A stretch of 30,097 nt of DNA from an uncultured Eubacteriales bacterium. Lineage in GTDB: Bacteria; Bacillota; Clostridia; Lachnospirales; CAG-274. The notes below the pieces were generated by a model. That model did no database searches. It was not told the origin of the DNA and worked only from the letters and a program-made list of their open reading frames with translations. The translations under genes were made by a program, and so were the position numbers. Each line of letters opens with the position of its first letter. The first letter of the stretch is position 1. Below, piece by piece: positions 6,787-14,479 of the stretch. The stretch spans positions 1 to 30,097 of the forward strand of contig CABUWB010000001.1 in assembly GCA_902495025.1 (NCBI GenBank), read 5' to 3'.

Positions 6787-7731
6787 ATGATGGAAAAGAA
6801 CGCTAAAATATATGTTGCCGGTCACAGAGGTATGGTTGGCTCAGCTATTGTAAGAGAGCTTGAAAGACAGGGCTATACGAATATAATTACACGTACACAC
6901 AGTGAGCTTGACCTTTGCAGACAGGACGCAGTTGAAAAGTTTTTTGTAGAGGAAAAGCCTGAGTATGTTTTTCTTGCAGCGGCTAAGGTTGGTGGTATTG
7001 TAGCTAATCAGAGTGCGCTTGCAGACTTTATGTATGATAATATGATTCTTGAAATGAATGTTATTCATTCTGCTTGGAAAAACGGTTGCAAAAAGCTGGA
7101 GTTCCTTGGCTCCTCATGTATTTATCCACGTATGGCTCCACAGCCTATGAAGGAAAGCTGTCTTTTGACAAGCGAGCTTGAAAAGACAAACGAGGCTTAT
7201 GCTCTTGCTAAAATTTCAGGCTTAAAGTACTGTGAGTTTTTAAATAAGCAGTATGGTACGGACTATATTTCCGTAATGCCTACTAATTTATATGGACCTA
7301 ACGACAACTACCACCCAACACACAGCCACGTACTGCCTGCGCTTATCAGACGTTTTCACGAGGCTAAGGAGCAGAATTTGCCTTCTGTTACCTGCTGGGG
7401 TGACGGCAGTCCTTTAAGAGAGTTTTTATATGTTGATGACCTTGCAAACCTCTGTGTATTCCTTATGAATAATTACAGCGGCGATGAAACTGTTAATGCA
7501 GGTACAGGCAAGGAGCTTACAATTAAGGAGCTTACCGAGCTTGTAGCAAAGGTTATCGGCTATACAGGCGAAATTAAGTGGGATACAACAAAGCCAAACG
7601 GCACACCAAGAAAGCTGCTTGATGTATCAAAGGCAGCAGAGCTTGGCTGGAGCTATAAAACAGAGCTTGAGGACGGTATAAGGCTGTCCTATGAGGATTT
7701 CCTCAACAATCCTATGAGAGCAGAAAGATAA
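6787..7731 (+). CDS. fcl: GDP-L-fucose synthase (GDP-4-keto-6-deoxymannose epimerase/reductase)
   Basis: Carries out the 3,5-epimerisation and NADPH reduction that turn the Gmd product into GDP-L-fucose. The 314-residue protein has the characteristic GHRGMVG nucleotide-binding loop (12-18), the catalytic Ser109-Ser110-Cys111 followed by IYP, Tyr138-x-x-x-Lys142, and the NLYGPNDNYHP segment. The His in the downstream SHVLPALIRRFHEA stretch is the expected acid/base partner. Start: ATG at 6787 or the adjacent ATG at 6790, behind AGAGGG. It directly follows gmd, so the two are co-transcribed. The product would be used by fucosyltransferases of the adjacent polysaccharide locus. Confidence 0.96.
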   Translation: MMEKNAKIYVAGHRGMVGSAIVRELERQGYTNIITRTHSELDLCRQDAVEKFFVEEKPEYVFLAAAKVGGIVANQSALADFMYDNMILEMNVIHSAWKNGCKKLEFLGSSCIYPRMAPQPMKESCLLTSELEKTNEAYALAKISGLKYCEFLNKQYGTDYISVMPTNLYGPNDNYHPTHSHVLPALIRRFHEAKEQNLPSVTCWGDGSPLREFLYVDDLANLCVFLMNNYSGDETVNAGTGKELTIKELTELVAKVIGYTGEIKWDTTKPNGTPRKLLDVSKAAELGWSYKTELEDGIRLSYEDFLNNPMRAER

Positions 7732-7736
7732 TTATT

Positions 7737-7769
7737 ATAAGACCGCTGTGGGAATTACGGCGGTCTTAT
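7737..7769. terminator. Strong hairpin between fcl and manC
   Basis: A perfect 10-bp stem, ATAAGACCGC with GCGGTCTTAT, encloses a 13-nt loop. No T-tract follows, so on the plus strand it is more likely an intercistronic processing or partial-termination hairpin than a full terminator. manC starts 27 nt later. Confidence 0.55.
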
Positions 7770-7795
7770 GTGCATATAAGAAAGGGTATTAAAGT

Positions 7796-9112
7796 ATGAA
7801 TATTGTGTTACTTTCAGGAGGCTCGGGTAAAAGGCTCTGGCCTCTTTCAAATGATATACGTTCAAAGCAGTTTATTAAAATTTTTAAAACCGACAGCGGT
7901 GATTATGAGTCAATGGTTCAGCGTGTTTACCGCCAGATTTGCAAGGTTGACAGTGAGGCAGTGGTAACTATTGCAACCTCTAAAACACAGGTTTCGGCAA
8001 TACATAATCAGCTTGGCGAAAATGTAGGAGTATGTGTAGAGCCTTGCAGAAGAGATACATTTCCTGCAATCGCACTTGCTACGGCATATCTGCATGATGT
8101 AAAGGGAATATTAGAGGATGAGTCAGTTGTTGTGTGTCCTGTTGACCCTTATGTTAATGATGATTATTTTGAGGCTGTTAAAAAGCTTGGTGAGCTTGCC
8201 GCTGCAGGTGACGCAAACCTTGTACTTATGGGCATTGAGCCTACATATCCAAGTGAAAAATATGGTTATATTATCCCTGCTGATAAGGAAAATGTCAGCA
8301 AGGTTGATACTTTCAAGGAAAAACCCGATACAGAAACGGCAAAAGAGTATATTAAGCAGGGCGCATTGTGGAATGGCGGTGTGTTTGCATATAAGTTGAA
8401 ATATGTGCTTGACAGGGCACATCAGCTCATTGATTTTACTGATTATGATGACTTATATTCAAAGTATGATACACTTACAAAAATCAGCTTTGATTATGCT
8501 GTTGTAGAAAAGGAAAGCAATATTAAGGTTATGCGTTTCTCAGGACAGTGGAAGGATTTAGGTACGTGGAATACACTCACCGAGGCTATGGAGGAAAATT
8601 GCGTTGGAGATGCAATGCTTAATGAAGAATGTGCTAATGTACATGTAATCAACGAGCTTGACGTACCTGTGCTTTGTATGGGCTTAAAGGATGTTGTCAT
8701 ATCGGCAAGTCCTGAGGGTATACTTGTTTCGGATAAGGAACAGTCCAGCTACATTAAGCCTTATGTTGATAAAATTGACCAGCAGATTATGTTTGCGGAA
8801 AAGTCGTGGGGCAGCTTTAGGGTGCTTGATATTGAGGACGAGAGTATGACTATAAAGGTTACTCTTAATCCGGGCAACAGCATGAATTACCATAGTCATG
8901 AAAGACGTGATGAAGTGTGGACGATTATTTCGGGCAGTGGCAGAACTATTGTGGACGGTATGGAACAGCCTGTTACAGCAGGTGATGTTATAACCATGCA
9001 GGCGGGGTGCAGACATACTATTATTGCTGATACGGAGCTGCAGATTATTGAGGTACAGCTTGGCAAGGAGATTAGCGTTAATGACAAAAAGAAATTTGAG
9101 CTTGAGGACTAA
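7796..9112 (+). CDS. manC: Mannose-1-phosphate guanylyltransferase with C-terminal cupin domain
   Basis: Makes GDP-mannose from GTP and mannose-1-phosphate, the precursor for Gmd. The 438-residue protein has the nucleotidyltransferase signature GGSGKRLWPLS at residues 8-18, a VDTFKEKPD sugar-binding strand, and the GTWNTL segment near the end of the catalytic domain. Residues ~320-438 form the type II phosphomannose-isomerase-like cupin, with NYHSHERRDEVW holding the metal-binding histidines. Bifunctional ManC proteins are usually somewhat longer, and a separate isomerase gene follows here. The start is behind AAAGGG. The gene lies between fcl and manA and overlaps manA by 32 nt. Confidence 0.94.
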   Translation: MNIVLLSGGSGKRLWPLSNDIRSKQFIKIFKTDSGDYESMVQRVYRQICKVDSEAVVTIATSKTQVSAIHNQLGENVGVCVEPCRRDTFPAIALATAYLHDVKGILEDESVVVCPVDPYVNDDYFEAVKKLGELAAAGDANLVLMGIEPTYPSEKYGYIIPADKENVSKVDTFKEKPDTETAKEYIKQGALWNGGVFAYKLKYVLDRAHQLIDFTDYDDLYSKYDTLTKISFDYAVVEKESNIKVMRFSGQWKDLGTWNTLTEAMEENCVGDAMLNEECANVHVINELDVPVLCMGLKDVVISASPEGILVSDKEQSSYIKPYVDKIDQQIMFAEKSWGSFRVLDIEDESMTIKVTLNPGNSMNYHSHERRDEVWTIISGSGRTIVDGMEQPVTAGDVITMQAGCRHTIIADTELQIIEVQLGKEISVNDKKKFELED

Positions 9113-10091
9113 ACCGTTTTTATTAAAGCCTGCCTTAAAGGAAAGAATATGGGGCGGAAGCAGATTAAAGGACGATTTTGGAAAAAATGCTGATTTTGAA
9201 AACCTTGGAGAAACATGGGAGTGTTCAACACACCCTGACGGTCCGAGTCTGATTGTATCGGGTGAGTATAGCGGTAAATATCTTGATGAGGTACTGAAAC
9301 AGCATCCAGAATATCTTGGTACACATCCCAGGCTTGAGGGTGAGCTGCCCATATTAATTAAGCTTATTGATGCCAAAAGCGACTTATCTGTTCAGGTGCA
9401 TCCCGATGATGAATATGCCATGAAAAATGAGAATGGTTCTCTTGGTAAAACAGAAATGTGGTATGTACTTGACGCTGCAAAAAATTCTGAGCTGGTATAT
9501 GGCTTGCGCAGAGATATTGATAGTAAAAAATTACGCAAAAGTATTCATGACGGTACAATAGAAAAGCACCTTCAAAGGGTTAAAATTAATAGTGATGATG
9601 TTTTTTATATCGAGGCAGGTACAATACACGCAATTGGTGCAGGTGCGCTTATTGCTGAGATACAGGAAAGCTCAAATCTTACTTATCGTTTATACGATTA
9701 CAACCGCCTTGATAAAAATGGCAAGCCGAGAGAGCTGCATATTGACAAGGCACTTGACGTGGCAAACCTTCATGAAAGTCCCGAGCCGGGTCAGCCGTTA
9801 AGAGTGTTAAAGTACAGACCGGGGTGTGCATCGGAGCTGCTGTGCAGGTGCAAGTATTTTCAGGTGGAAAGATGGCTTATAAATACGGAGCGATGCAGGG
9901 ATATGGTTGATTTCTCTACAGGAAGCAATAGTTTTAATGTATTGCTGTGTACAAATGGCTGCGGTGCTTTGTTTGAAACTAAGAGTGGTGATACAATCAG
10001 ATTTTTCAGAGGTGATTGTATTTTTATACCTGCAAATTCTGTTGAACTTAAGATACATGGCAGGGCAAAATTTTTGAGAGTGAGCTGCTAA
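9081..10091 (+). CDS. manA: Mannose-6-phosphate isomerase, class I
   Basis: A zinc enzyme that interconverts fructose-6-phosphate and mannose-6-phosphate, feeding GDP-mannose synthesis. The metal ligands are visible: Gln105 and His107 in QVHPDDEYA, Glu125 in KTEMW, and His183 in GTIHAIGAG. The start at 9081 is chosen because AAGGAG lies at 9065-9070 and the protein then begins close to the conserved KPALKERIWGG motif. The reading frame extends further upstream (to 9024), but that part lies inside manC and is not family-like. The length of 336 residues fits short Gram-positive enzymes. It overlaps manC by 32 nt in another frame, which implies translational coupling. No phosphomannomutase is present in the window. 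Confidence 0.94.
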   Translation: MTKRNLSLRTKPFLLKPALKERIWGGSRLKDDFGKNADFENLGETWECSTHPDGPSLIVSGEYSGKYLDEVLKQHPEYLGTHPRLEGELPILIKLIDAKSDLSVQVHPDDEYAMKNENGSLGKTEMWYVLDAAKNSELVYGLRRDIDSKKLRKSIHDGTIEKHLQRVKINSDDVFYIEAGTIHAIGAGALIAEIQESSNLTYRLYDYNRLDKNGKPRELHIDKALDVANLHESPEPGQPLRVLKYRPGCASELLCRCKYFQVERWLINTERCRDMVDFSTGSNSFNVLLCTNGCGALFETKSGDTIRFFRGDCIFIPANSVELKIHGRAKFLRVSC

Positions 10092-10093
10092 AA

Positions 10094-10639
10094 ATGACTG
10101 TAAATGAATTGTCTGTTCCCGAAGTCAAGGTGATTATTCCTGATGTTTTTGGAGATAATAGAGGTTATCTGACAGTCCCTTTTTCACAGAGGGATTATGA
10201 AAAACTTGGTATTTATTTTCAGCTTAGACAGATAAATCAGGGTTTTAGTAACAAAATACACACAATAAGAGGATTGCATTATCAGCAGGGAGAGTTTGCA
10301 CAGGCAAAGCTTGTATCTGCTTGCAACGGTGCAATATTATCTGTTGCGGTTGATATAAGAAGGAATAGTCCATATTTTGGTAAATGGTGCGGAGAAATAT
10401 TAAGCGCCGATAATAGAAAAATTATGTATATACCAAGAGGCTTTGCGCATGGCTATCTAACCTTGGATGAAAATGTGCTTATGCAGTACTGTGTCGATAA
10501 TGATTTTTGTGCAGATGCGACAAGGTCTGTAAGATTTGATGACAGCGATATTGGTGTTAAATGGATTTTTGAGCCTGATATATCTACGCTTTCTGCAAAA
10601 GATGCTGGTGCAGCACGTTTGGAGGACGTTTATGAGTAA
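10094..10639 (+). CDS. rfbC: dTDP-4-dehydrorhamnose 3,5-epimerase-like protein (RmlC family)
   Basis: A 181-residue RmlC-type cupin. The catalytic His62 lies in IRGLHYQQ (residues 58-65), followed by the DIRRNSPYFGKW strand and the IPRGFAHGYLTL motif (113-123). Tyr132 is at the position of the active-site tyrosine, but the usual Asp-Tyr-Tyr after it reads Asp-Asn-Asp-Phe. RmlC normally epimerises dTDP-4-keto-6-deoxyglucose in rhamnose synthesis, yet no rmlA, rmlB or rmlD is in the window. It may serve a pathway encoded to the left, or act on another 4-keto sugar, perhaps a GDP-linked one. It starts two bases after the manA stop, and its last codons overlap the next gene by 8 nt. Confidence 0.85.
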   Translation: MTVNELSVPEVKVIIPDVFGDNRGYLTVPFSQRDYEKLGIYFQLRQINQGFSNKIHTIRGLHYQQGEFAQAKLVSACNGAILSVAVDIRRNSPYFGKWCGEILSADNRKIMYIPRGFAHGYLTLDENVLMQYCVDNDFCADATRSVRFDDSDIGVKWIFEPDISTLSAKDAGAARLEDVYE

Positions 10640-11711
10640 GAATATTGCTTTTTATATTTCTGACCATGGATTTGGGCATATTATGAGAAATTTGCCTGTA
10701 ATTGCGCATATTCTTGAAACAACCAATGCAGGTGTTGTGCTTGTAACTGGTGAAAGGCAGACAAATATTGCAGGGGAATATATTGAAAGATATTGTACTG
10801 GTAATAAAGGAAATATCGTGTATGAGAGCTGCAATACCGATTTCGGTATCGTGGTAAAGCAAGGGACGCTGACTGCAGATGTGCCTGCTATGGAAAGAGG
10901 TCTGAAAGCCTATATTGATAGCTTTGAAAAACGTATTAAAGCAGCCCATAGTCTGTTTAAAAGGTACAATATTGACTGCGTCGTATGTGACATTGTGCCA
11001 TGGGCGCTAAAGGCAGCAAAACTGGCTGATATTCCGTCTGTGCTTATGGCAAGCTTTACATGGATAGAGATATACGAGGAGCTTGTTGCAGAGGAATATA
11101 TCAAGCCGTTCAGGGAGTGCTTTGATTGTGCGGATAAGGTTCTGCTCTATGAGCTTGCTAATGAACCTACTGTAAAGAGGTTTGAAAACGGTATAAGGGT
11201 TGGCTTTGCTGCAAGACCGTTTCATGAGGATAAGGTTGACAAAATCAGAGCTAAATTGACAAGCGGAAATAAACCGGTTGTTTTTGTGTCTGTTGGCGGC
11301 AGTAATTCAGGACTAAAAGACGAAATTGATGTAAGTAATTTGCCATATACCTTTGCTGTTACACAGGGGCTGAAATTCAAGGGAGATAATGTTTATTATA
11401 TTGCTCCTGATGTTGATAATTCACAGGATTATGTTGCAGCAAGTGATATGTGTATTATTAAGGCTGGATGGTCAACAGTGGCAGAGGTTGCTCTTGCGGG
11501 AAAGCCTATGGCACTGCTTAGCCGACCCGATGTGGCTGAGGATAGAATGACTATTGATATGCTGACAAAAAGGGGTATGGCTGTTGAGGTTGGTGTGCAT
11601 GAATTAGAAAATATGCATGTAGTTCTGGATAAGATTAAAATGGCAGAAATTGTTATACCTGAATTTGCTAATGATTTTGAAAAAATAGCTGATGAAATAA
11701 TAAATAGCTGA
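10632..11711 (+). CDS. GT-B glycosyltransferase (MurG/family 28-like)
   Basis: A 359-residue protein with a two-domain GT-B architecture. The N-terminal ISDHGFGHIMRN motif (residues 8-19) is the glycine-rich acceptor-side loop seen in MurG-like and related predicted glycosyltransferases. The C-terminal half has FVSVGGSNSG, followed by a nucleotide-sugar site of the form AASDMCIIKAGWSTVAEVAL with a downstream RPDVAEDRMTIDML segment. The start at 10632 is chosen for GGAGGA just upstream and because the protein then begins with a beta strand. A longer frame from 10536 lies inside rfbC. Translation is coupled to rfbC through an ATGAGTAA overlap. It probably transfers a sugar made by this operon; donor and acceptor are unknown. 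Confidence 0.8.
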   Translation: MSKNIAFYISDHGFGHIMRNLPVIAHILETTNAGVVLVTGERQTNIAGEYIERYCTGNKGNIVYESCNTDFGIVVKQGTLTADVPAMERGLKAYIDSFEKRIKAAHSLFKRYNIDCVVCDIVPWALKAAKLADIPSVLMASFTWIEIYEELVAEEYIKPFRECFDCADKVLLYELANEPTVKRFENGIRVGFAARPFHEDKVDKIRAKLTSGNKPVVFVSVGGSNSGLKDEIDVSNLPYTFAVTQGLKFKGDNVYYIAPDVDNSQDYVAASDMCIIKAGWSTVAEVALAGKPMALLSRPDVAEDRMTIDMLTKRGMAVEVGVHELENMHVVLDKIKMAEIVIPEFANDFEKIADEIINS

Positions 11712-11725
11712 TGTTTAAAGATAAT

Positions 11726-11767
11726 AAAAAACCATATCACTAGAGTATTGACAGTGGTATGGTTTTT
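11726..11767. terminator. Bidirectional intrinsic terminator
   Basis: A 14-bp stem (AAAAACCATATCAC with GTGGTATGGTTTTT, one G-U pair) and a 13-nt loop lie between two convergent genes. The A-run on the left and T-run on the right make it work in both directions. It ends the gmd-to-glycosyltransferase operon and the minus-strand nucleotidyltransferase gene. Confidence 0.9.
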
Positions 11768-11771
11768 GTTT

Positions 11772-12950
11772 TTAATCCTGATAAAATCCCAGTTTTTTTA
11801 GCATTTCGTATTCTTTTTCAATTTGTTTATTACCTGTAACAACGGATTTTTTTAAATATTGGTTTATTCGCTCGGGGTGGTCTTTATAGGATTTAAACCA
11901 GCGATACACCCATGCAACGGGCAGAAGAACAGCGGGTTTATTTCTAAACCACAAAACTTTCGCACGCATTTGATGGATATTGGGAAATGCACGTGAAAGT
12001 AAAAATTTTAATTTATTTTTTTCTTTAATACTATCACGCACTGTTTTATTATCTTCTCTATTTGCATCAAAACCAAAAACACCGCCTACTAGAATATGTT
12101 CAGATATAAATTCATATAAGTCGTTATCAATGTTATAATCTTCACATTTCACATCAAACCATTCATTACACAGATAAAAGATAACATGAGCCAATTCTGT
12201 CAACTTAAAACTATCAAATTGTTCCAAAACATTATTTACATCAAATTCAGAGTGTTTTATGGCAAGAGCAACATCAAGTATTTGTCTTACACCGCAGCCT
12301 GAGCTAAAGAGGTGGTGAGCGATGTGTAGTATAAGATAAACAAGGTGGCATTCATCTGTAAGCTCTTGAATACACTCATCAGGATTTTTAACACAGTTAA
12401 AAATATACTGCATTTCCTTTTTATAATCGACGCCTGTGCCAAAATCGGCAGAGGTCAAATCTTCATGCAATTCAATATACATATGGTTTCGTTCAAACTT
12501 ATATTCATCAACGCTGCTTTCGCAAATGGAAAAACCCAGTTTTTCCATAACCTTATGCGCCTGTGGCATATTATCCTTATGCACAACCAAATCTATATCG
12601 CCCATTGTTCTTAAATCGGGGTCGGGATAATATTTTTTCACAACAGGTCCCTTTACGGCAATATTTTTGATGCCTTCAGCTGCCAAGGCTTCGGAAACCT
12701 CTTTATACAGCCTGTCCCATGTGACGGATTGTGATACTGCTGCCATCATATATCCGTCAAATTTTTGGGATAATTCGGCATGCATAGGAAATTTATTTTT
12801 TCTGTTCATTGCGGCAACGATGCCAGCCACACTATGTATTTTTGCAAGCTCAAATAAGCCGTTAAAATCGGTATTTTCGGGCAGTGAAATCGGCTCGTTA
12901 TGGATATATGCACGCAATATTTTAATAAAAGTATTTTGTATTTCTGTCAT
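11772..12950 (-). CDS. Nucleotidyltransferase family protein (PF14907-like)
   Basis: A 392-residue protein. Residues ~90-125 hold the family signature: IAVKGPVVKKYYPDPDLR, followed by the metal-binding Gly117-Asp118-Ile-Asp120-Leu-Val-Val. This matches the uncharacterised nucleotidyltransferase family often found beside polysaccharide or peptide-modification genes. An acidic Glu-Leu-His-Glu-Asp segment near 165 could supply a third metal ligand. The ATG at 12950 is preferred because GGAGTG precedes it on the minus strand and a promoter lies just upstream; the longer frame starting at 13043 would run over that promoter. The substrate is unknown. It is convergent with the sugar operon, so its link to the capsule is only positional. 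Confidence 0.8.
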   Translation of the reverse strand: MTEIQNTFIKILRAYIHNEPISLPENTDFNGLFELAKIHSVAGIVAAMNRKNKFPMHAELSQKFDGYMMAAVSQSVTWDRLYKEVSEALAAEGIKNIAVKGPVVKKYYPDPDLRTMGDIDLVVHKDNMPQAHKVMEKLGFSICESSVDEYKFERNHMYIELHEDLTSADFGTGVDYKKEMQYIFNCVKNPDECIQELTDECHLVYLILHIAHHLFSSGCGVRQILDVALAIKHSEFDVNNVLEQFDSFKLTELAHVIFYLCNEWFDVKCEDYNIDNDLYEFISEHILVGGVFGFDANREDNKTVRDSIKEKNKLKFLLSRAFPNIHQMRAKVLWFRNKPAVLLPVAWVYRWFKSYKDHPERINQYLKKSVVTGNKQIEKEYEMLKKLGFYQD

Positions 12951-12980
12951 ATTGTACACTCCAAATAATTTTATAATTAA

Positions 12981-13009
12981 ATTATATATAAATACAGCAT
13001 AACTGTCAA
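12981..13009 (-). promoter_or_regulatory. Consensus promoter for the nucleotidyltransferase gene
   Basis: On the minus strand a perfect TTGACA (13009-13004) and a perfect TATAAT (12986-12981) are spaced by 17 nt. This places transcription start near 12974 and supports the translation start at 12950. Confidence 0.85.
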
Positions 13010-13077
13010 TATAGTGAAATTTGAGATTATTACAGTATAGCATTATATGAAATACCTATCCGAACTAAATACCATAC

Positions 13078-13106
13078 TTGACATAAATTATCTTGGAGTG
13101 CATAAT
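13078..13106 (+). promoter_or_regulatory. Promoter for the MarR/YczE operon
   Basis: TTGACA (13078-13083), 17 nt, CATAAT (13101-13106). It lies about 50 nt upstream of the MarR ATG, and a tandem palindrome begins right at the -10 element. Confidence 0.8.
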
Positions 13107-13135
13107 AATTAGAAATCTAACAATTAGAAAACTAA
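13107..13135 (+). promoter_or_regulatory. Tandem palindromic operator candidate for MarR
   Basis: Two 14-nt near-identical direct repeats, AATTAGAAATCTAA and AATTAGAAAACTAA, are separated by one base. Each has dyad symmetry of the TTAG-N4-CTAA type. They start immediately after the -10 box and would cover the transcription start, which is ideal for repression. MarR-family regulators normally bind such AT-rich palindromes next to their own genes, so autoregulation by the downstream gene is the natural inference. Confidence 0.7.
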
Positions 13136-13157
13136 TAATAGAAACGCGGGGAATATT

Positions 13158-13595
13158 ATGAAAGAGACACTTCATTATTTACTTATGTCTAACCATATGG
13201 TCTTTCAAAAAGCATTGCTTGCGGGTATCAGGGATACAGGGCTGACACCGGGGCAGCCTAAGGTACTTGATTATCTTAAAAATCATGACGGAGCATTTCA
13301 AAAGGAAATAGCGGCTGCCTGCCACATTGAGCCTGCGACTCTGACCTCGGTATTGCTTGGCATGGAAAGCAAGCAGCTCATTACCCGAAAAACGCTAAAC
13401 GGTAACCGCCGCAGTTTATATGTATATCTGACAGACAAGGGCAGAGAGCTTGCAAAGCTTATAGAAACGGAATTTGATACAATAGAAAAGGCAGCTCTTA
13501 CTGGGTTTTCGGACAAGGAAAAGGAGTTGCTGAACGATTTTCTTACCAGGATAAATGACAATATAAACAAAAAAGGAGCTGCATCTGATGAGTAA
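13158..13595 (+). CDS. MarR family transcriptional regulator
   Basis: A 145-residue winged-helix repressor. The recognition region runs from QKEIAAACHIEPATLTSVLL (around residues 54-73) into the wing RKTLNGNRRSLYVYLTDKG, which is characteristic of MarR proteins. Flanking helices give the dimer interface. The start follows GGGGAA behind a promoter with two palindromic sites that it probably binds. It overlaps the next gene by 8 nt (ATGAGTAA), so the two are translationally coupled. Such pairs commonly have the regulator control the transporter-like partner in response to a small ligand. Confidence 0.92.
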   Translation: MKETLHYLLMSNHMVFQKALLAGIRDTGLTPGQPKVLDYLKNHDGAFQKEIAAACHIEPATLTSVLLGMESKQLITRKTLNGNRRSLYVYLTDKGRELAKLIETEFDTIEKAALTGFSDKEKELLNDFLTRINDNINKKGAASDE

Positions 13596-14253
13596 AACGG
13601 AAATTACAAAGCGATACATATTATTTATAATAAGTCTTTTCTTTTCTGCTGTGGGAGTGGCATTCACAAAGCATGGCGAGCTAGGAGTGTCGCCTATTTC
13701 TTCGGTTGCAAATGTTATGAGCTGCAGATTTGATTCGCTTTCGCTGGGAACGTGGCTGATAATATGGAACTGTATTCTTATAATTGGACAGATAGCTTTA
13801 CTTGACAAAAAATTTCAGCCGATACAGCTTTTACAGATACCGCTGTCATTTCTTTTTGGTTGGTTTACGGATTTCGGAATGTGGATGGTGTCATTTATTC
13901 CTGTAAATAACTATGCAGTCCGTATTTTAATGATTATTGCAGGTGTTGCAATACTTGGCTTTGGAATTTCGCTTTCCGTTGTGGCAAATGTTATTATGAA
14001 TTCGGGTGAAGCGTTTGTAAAAGCTGTTTCGGACAAGTTGGATAAGGAATTTGGAAATGTAAAAATAGGATTTGATATTTCATGTGTTATGCTTGCATTG
14101 GTTTTATCAATGATATTTTTTGATTTTTCAATTGTAGGAACACGAGAGGGTACTGTTATTTCGGCATTACTAACGGGTGTTTTTGTAAAGTTTTTCAACG
14201 GCAGACTGAACTGTCCGCTTAATATGTTTTTTAAATGTGGAGAAACGGCATAG
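13588..14253 (+). CDS. YczE/YyaS/YitT family integral membrane protein
   Basis: A 221-residue membrane protein with about five to six hydrophobic segments. Family hallmarks are the N-terminal ITKRYILFIISLFFSAVGVA helix, the GELGVSPISSVANV loop, the GLWxxWN-like GTWLIIWNCILI segment, the FGWFTDFGMW motif and a late NSGEAFV loop. Members are often predicted to be transporters or permease-like proteins of unknown substrate. Co-transcription with a MarR regulator suggests induction by a compound it handles. The C-terminus (RLNCPLNMFFKC) is cytoplasmic-looking and holds two cysteines. No terminator was recognised directly after it. Confidence 0.82.
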   Translation: MSKTEITKRYILFIISLFFSAVGVAFTKHGELGVSPISSVANVMSCRFDSLSLGTWLIIWNCILIIGQIALLDKKFQPIQLLQIPLSFLFGWFTDFGMWMVSFIPVNNYAVRILMIIAGVAILGFGISLSVVANVIMNSGEAFVKAVSDKLDKEFGNVKIGFDISCVMLALVLSMIFFDFSIVGTREGTVISALLTGVFVKFFNGRLNCPLNMFFKCGETA

Positions 14254-14397
14254 CCTGTTTAATATGTCAAAGGATGAAAATTTAGCTGAGCTGTCAGCTC
14301 ATAGCCATTCGAATAGCTCGTTAAATCAATACAAGTTTGTTATTTTGCTCTATCTGTCCGACAATGTGGTTAATGTTAGTCAAATATATGGAGTGAT

Positions 14398-14426
14398 TAG
14401 ACAGACAGTAATAGATATGTTATAAT
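14398..14426 (+). promoter_or_regulatory. Promoter for the SWIM-domain gene
   Basis: TAGACA (14398-14403), 17 nt, TATAAT (14421-14426), with an upstream TG that makes it an extended -10. The 226-nt gap between the YczE-type gene and the SWIM gene contains this promoter and otherwise no gene that I can support. Confidence 0.8.
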
Positions 14427-14479
14427 TAAATTGCCAACTGTATAAGATTTTGTGTATTAATATTGAAAGGGAGATAACT

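Noticed and set aside
8684..9376. 230-codon minus-strand open frame over manC/manA
   Set aside because: It lies opposite two clearly conserved genes, has no family motifs and no ribosome site.
10536..10631. Longer N-terminus for the GT-B glycosyltransferase
   Set aside because: The extra codons lie inside the conserved epimerase gene, and a ribosome site sits just before the ATG at 10632.
14264..14425. Short plus-strand ORF after the YczE-type gene
   Set aside because: It has no ribosome site, and its end overlaps a strong promoter (14398-14426) for the SWIM gene.
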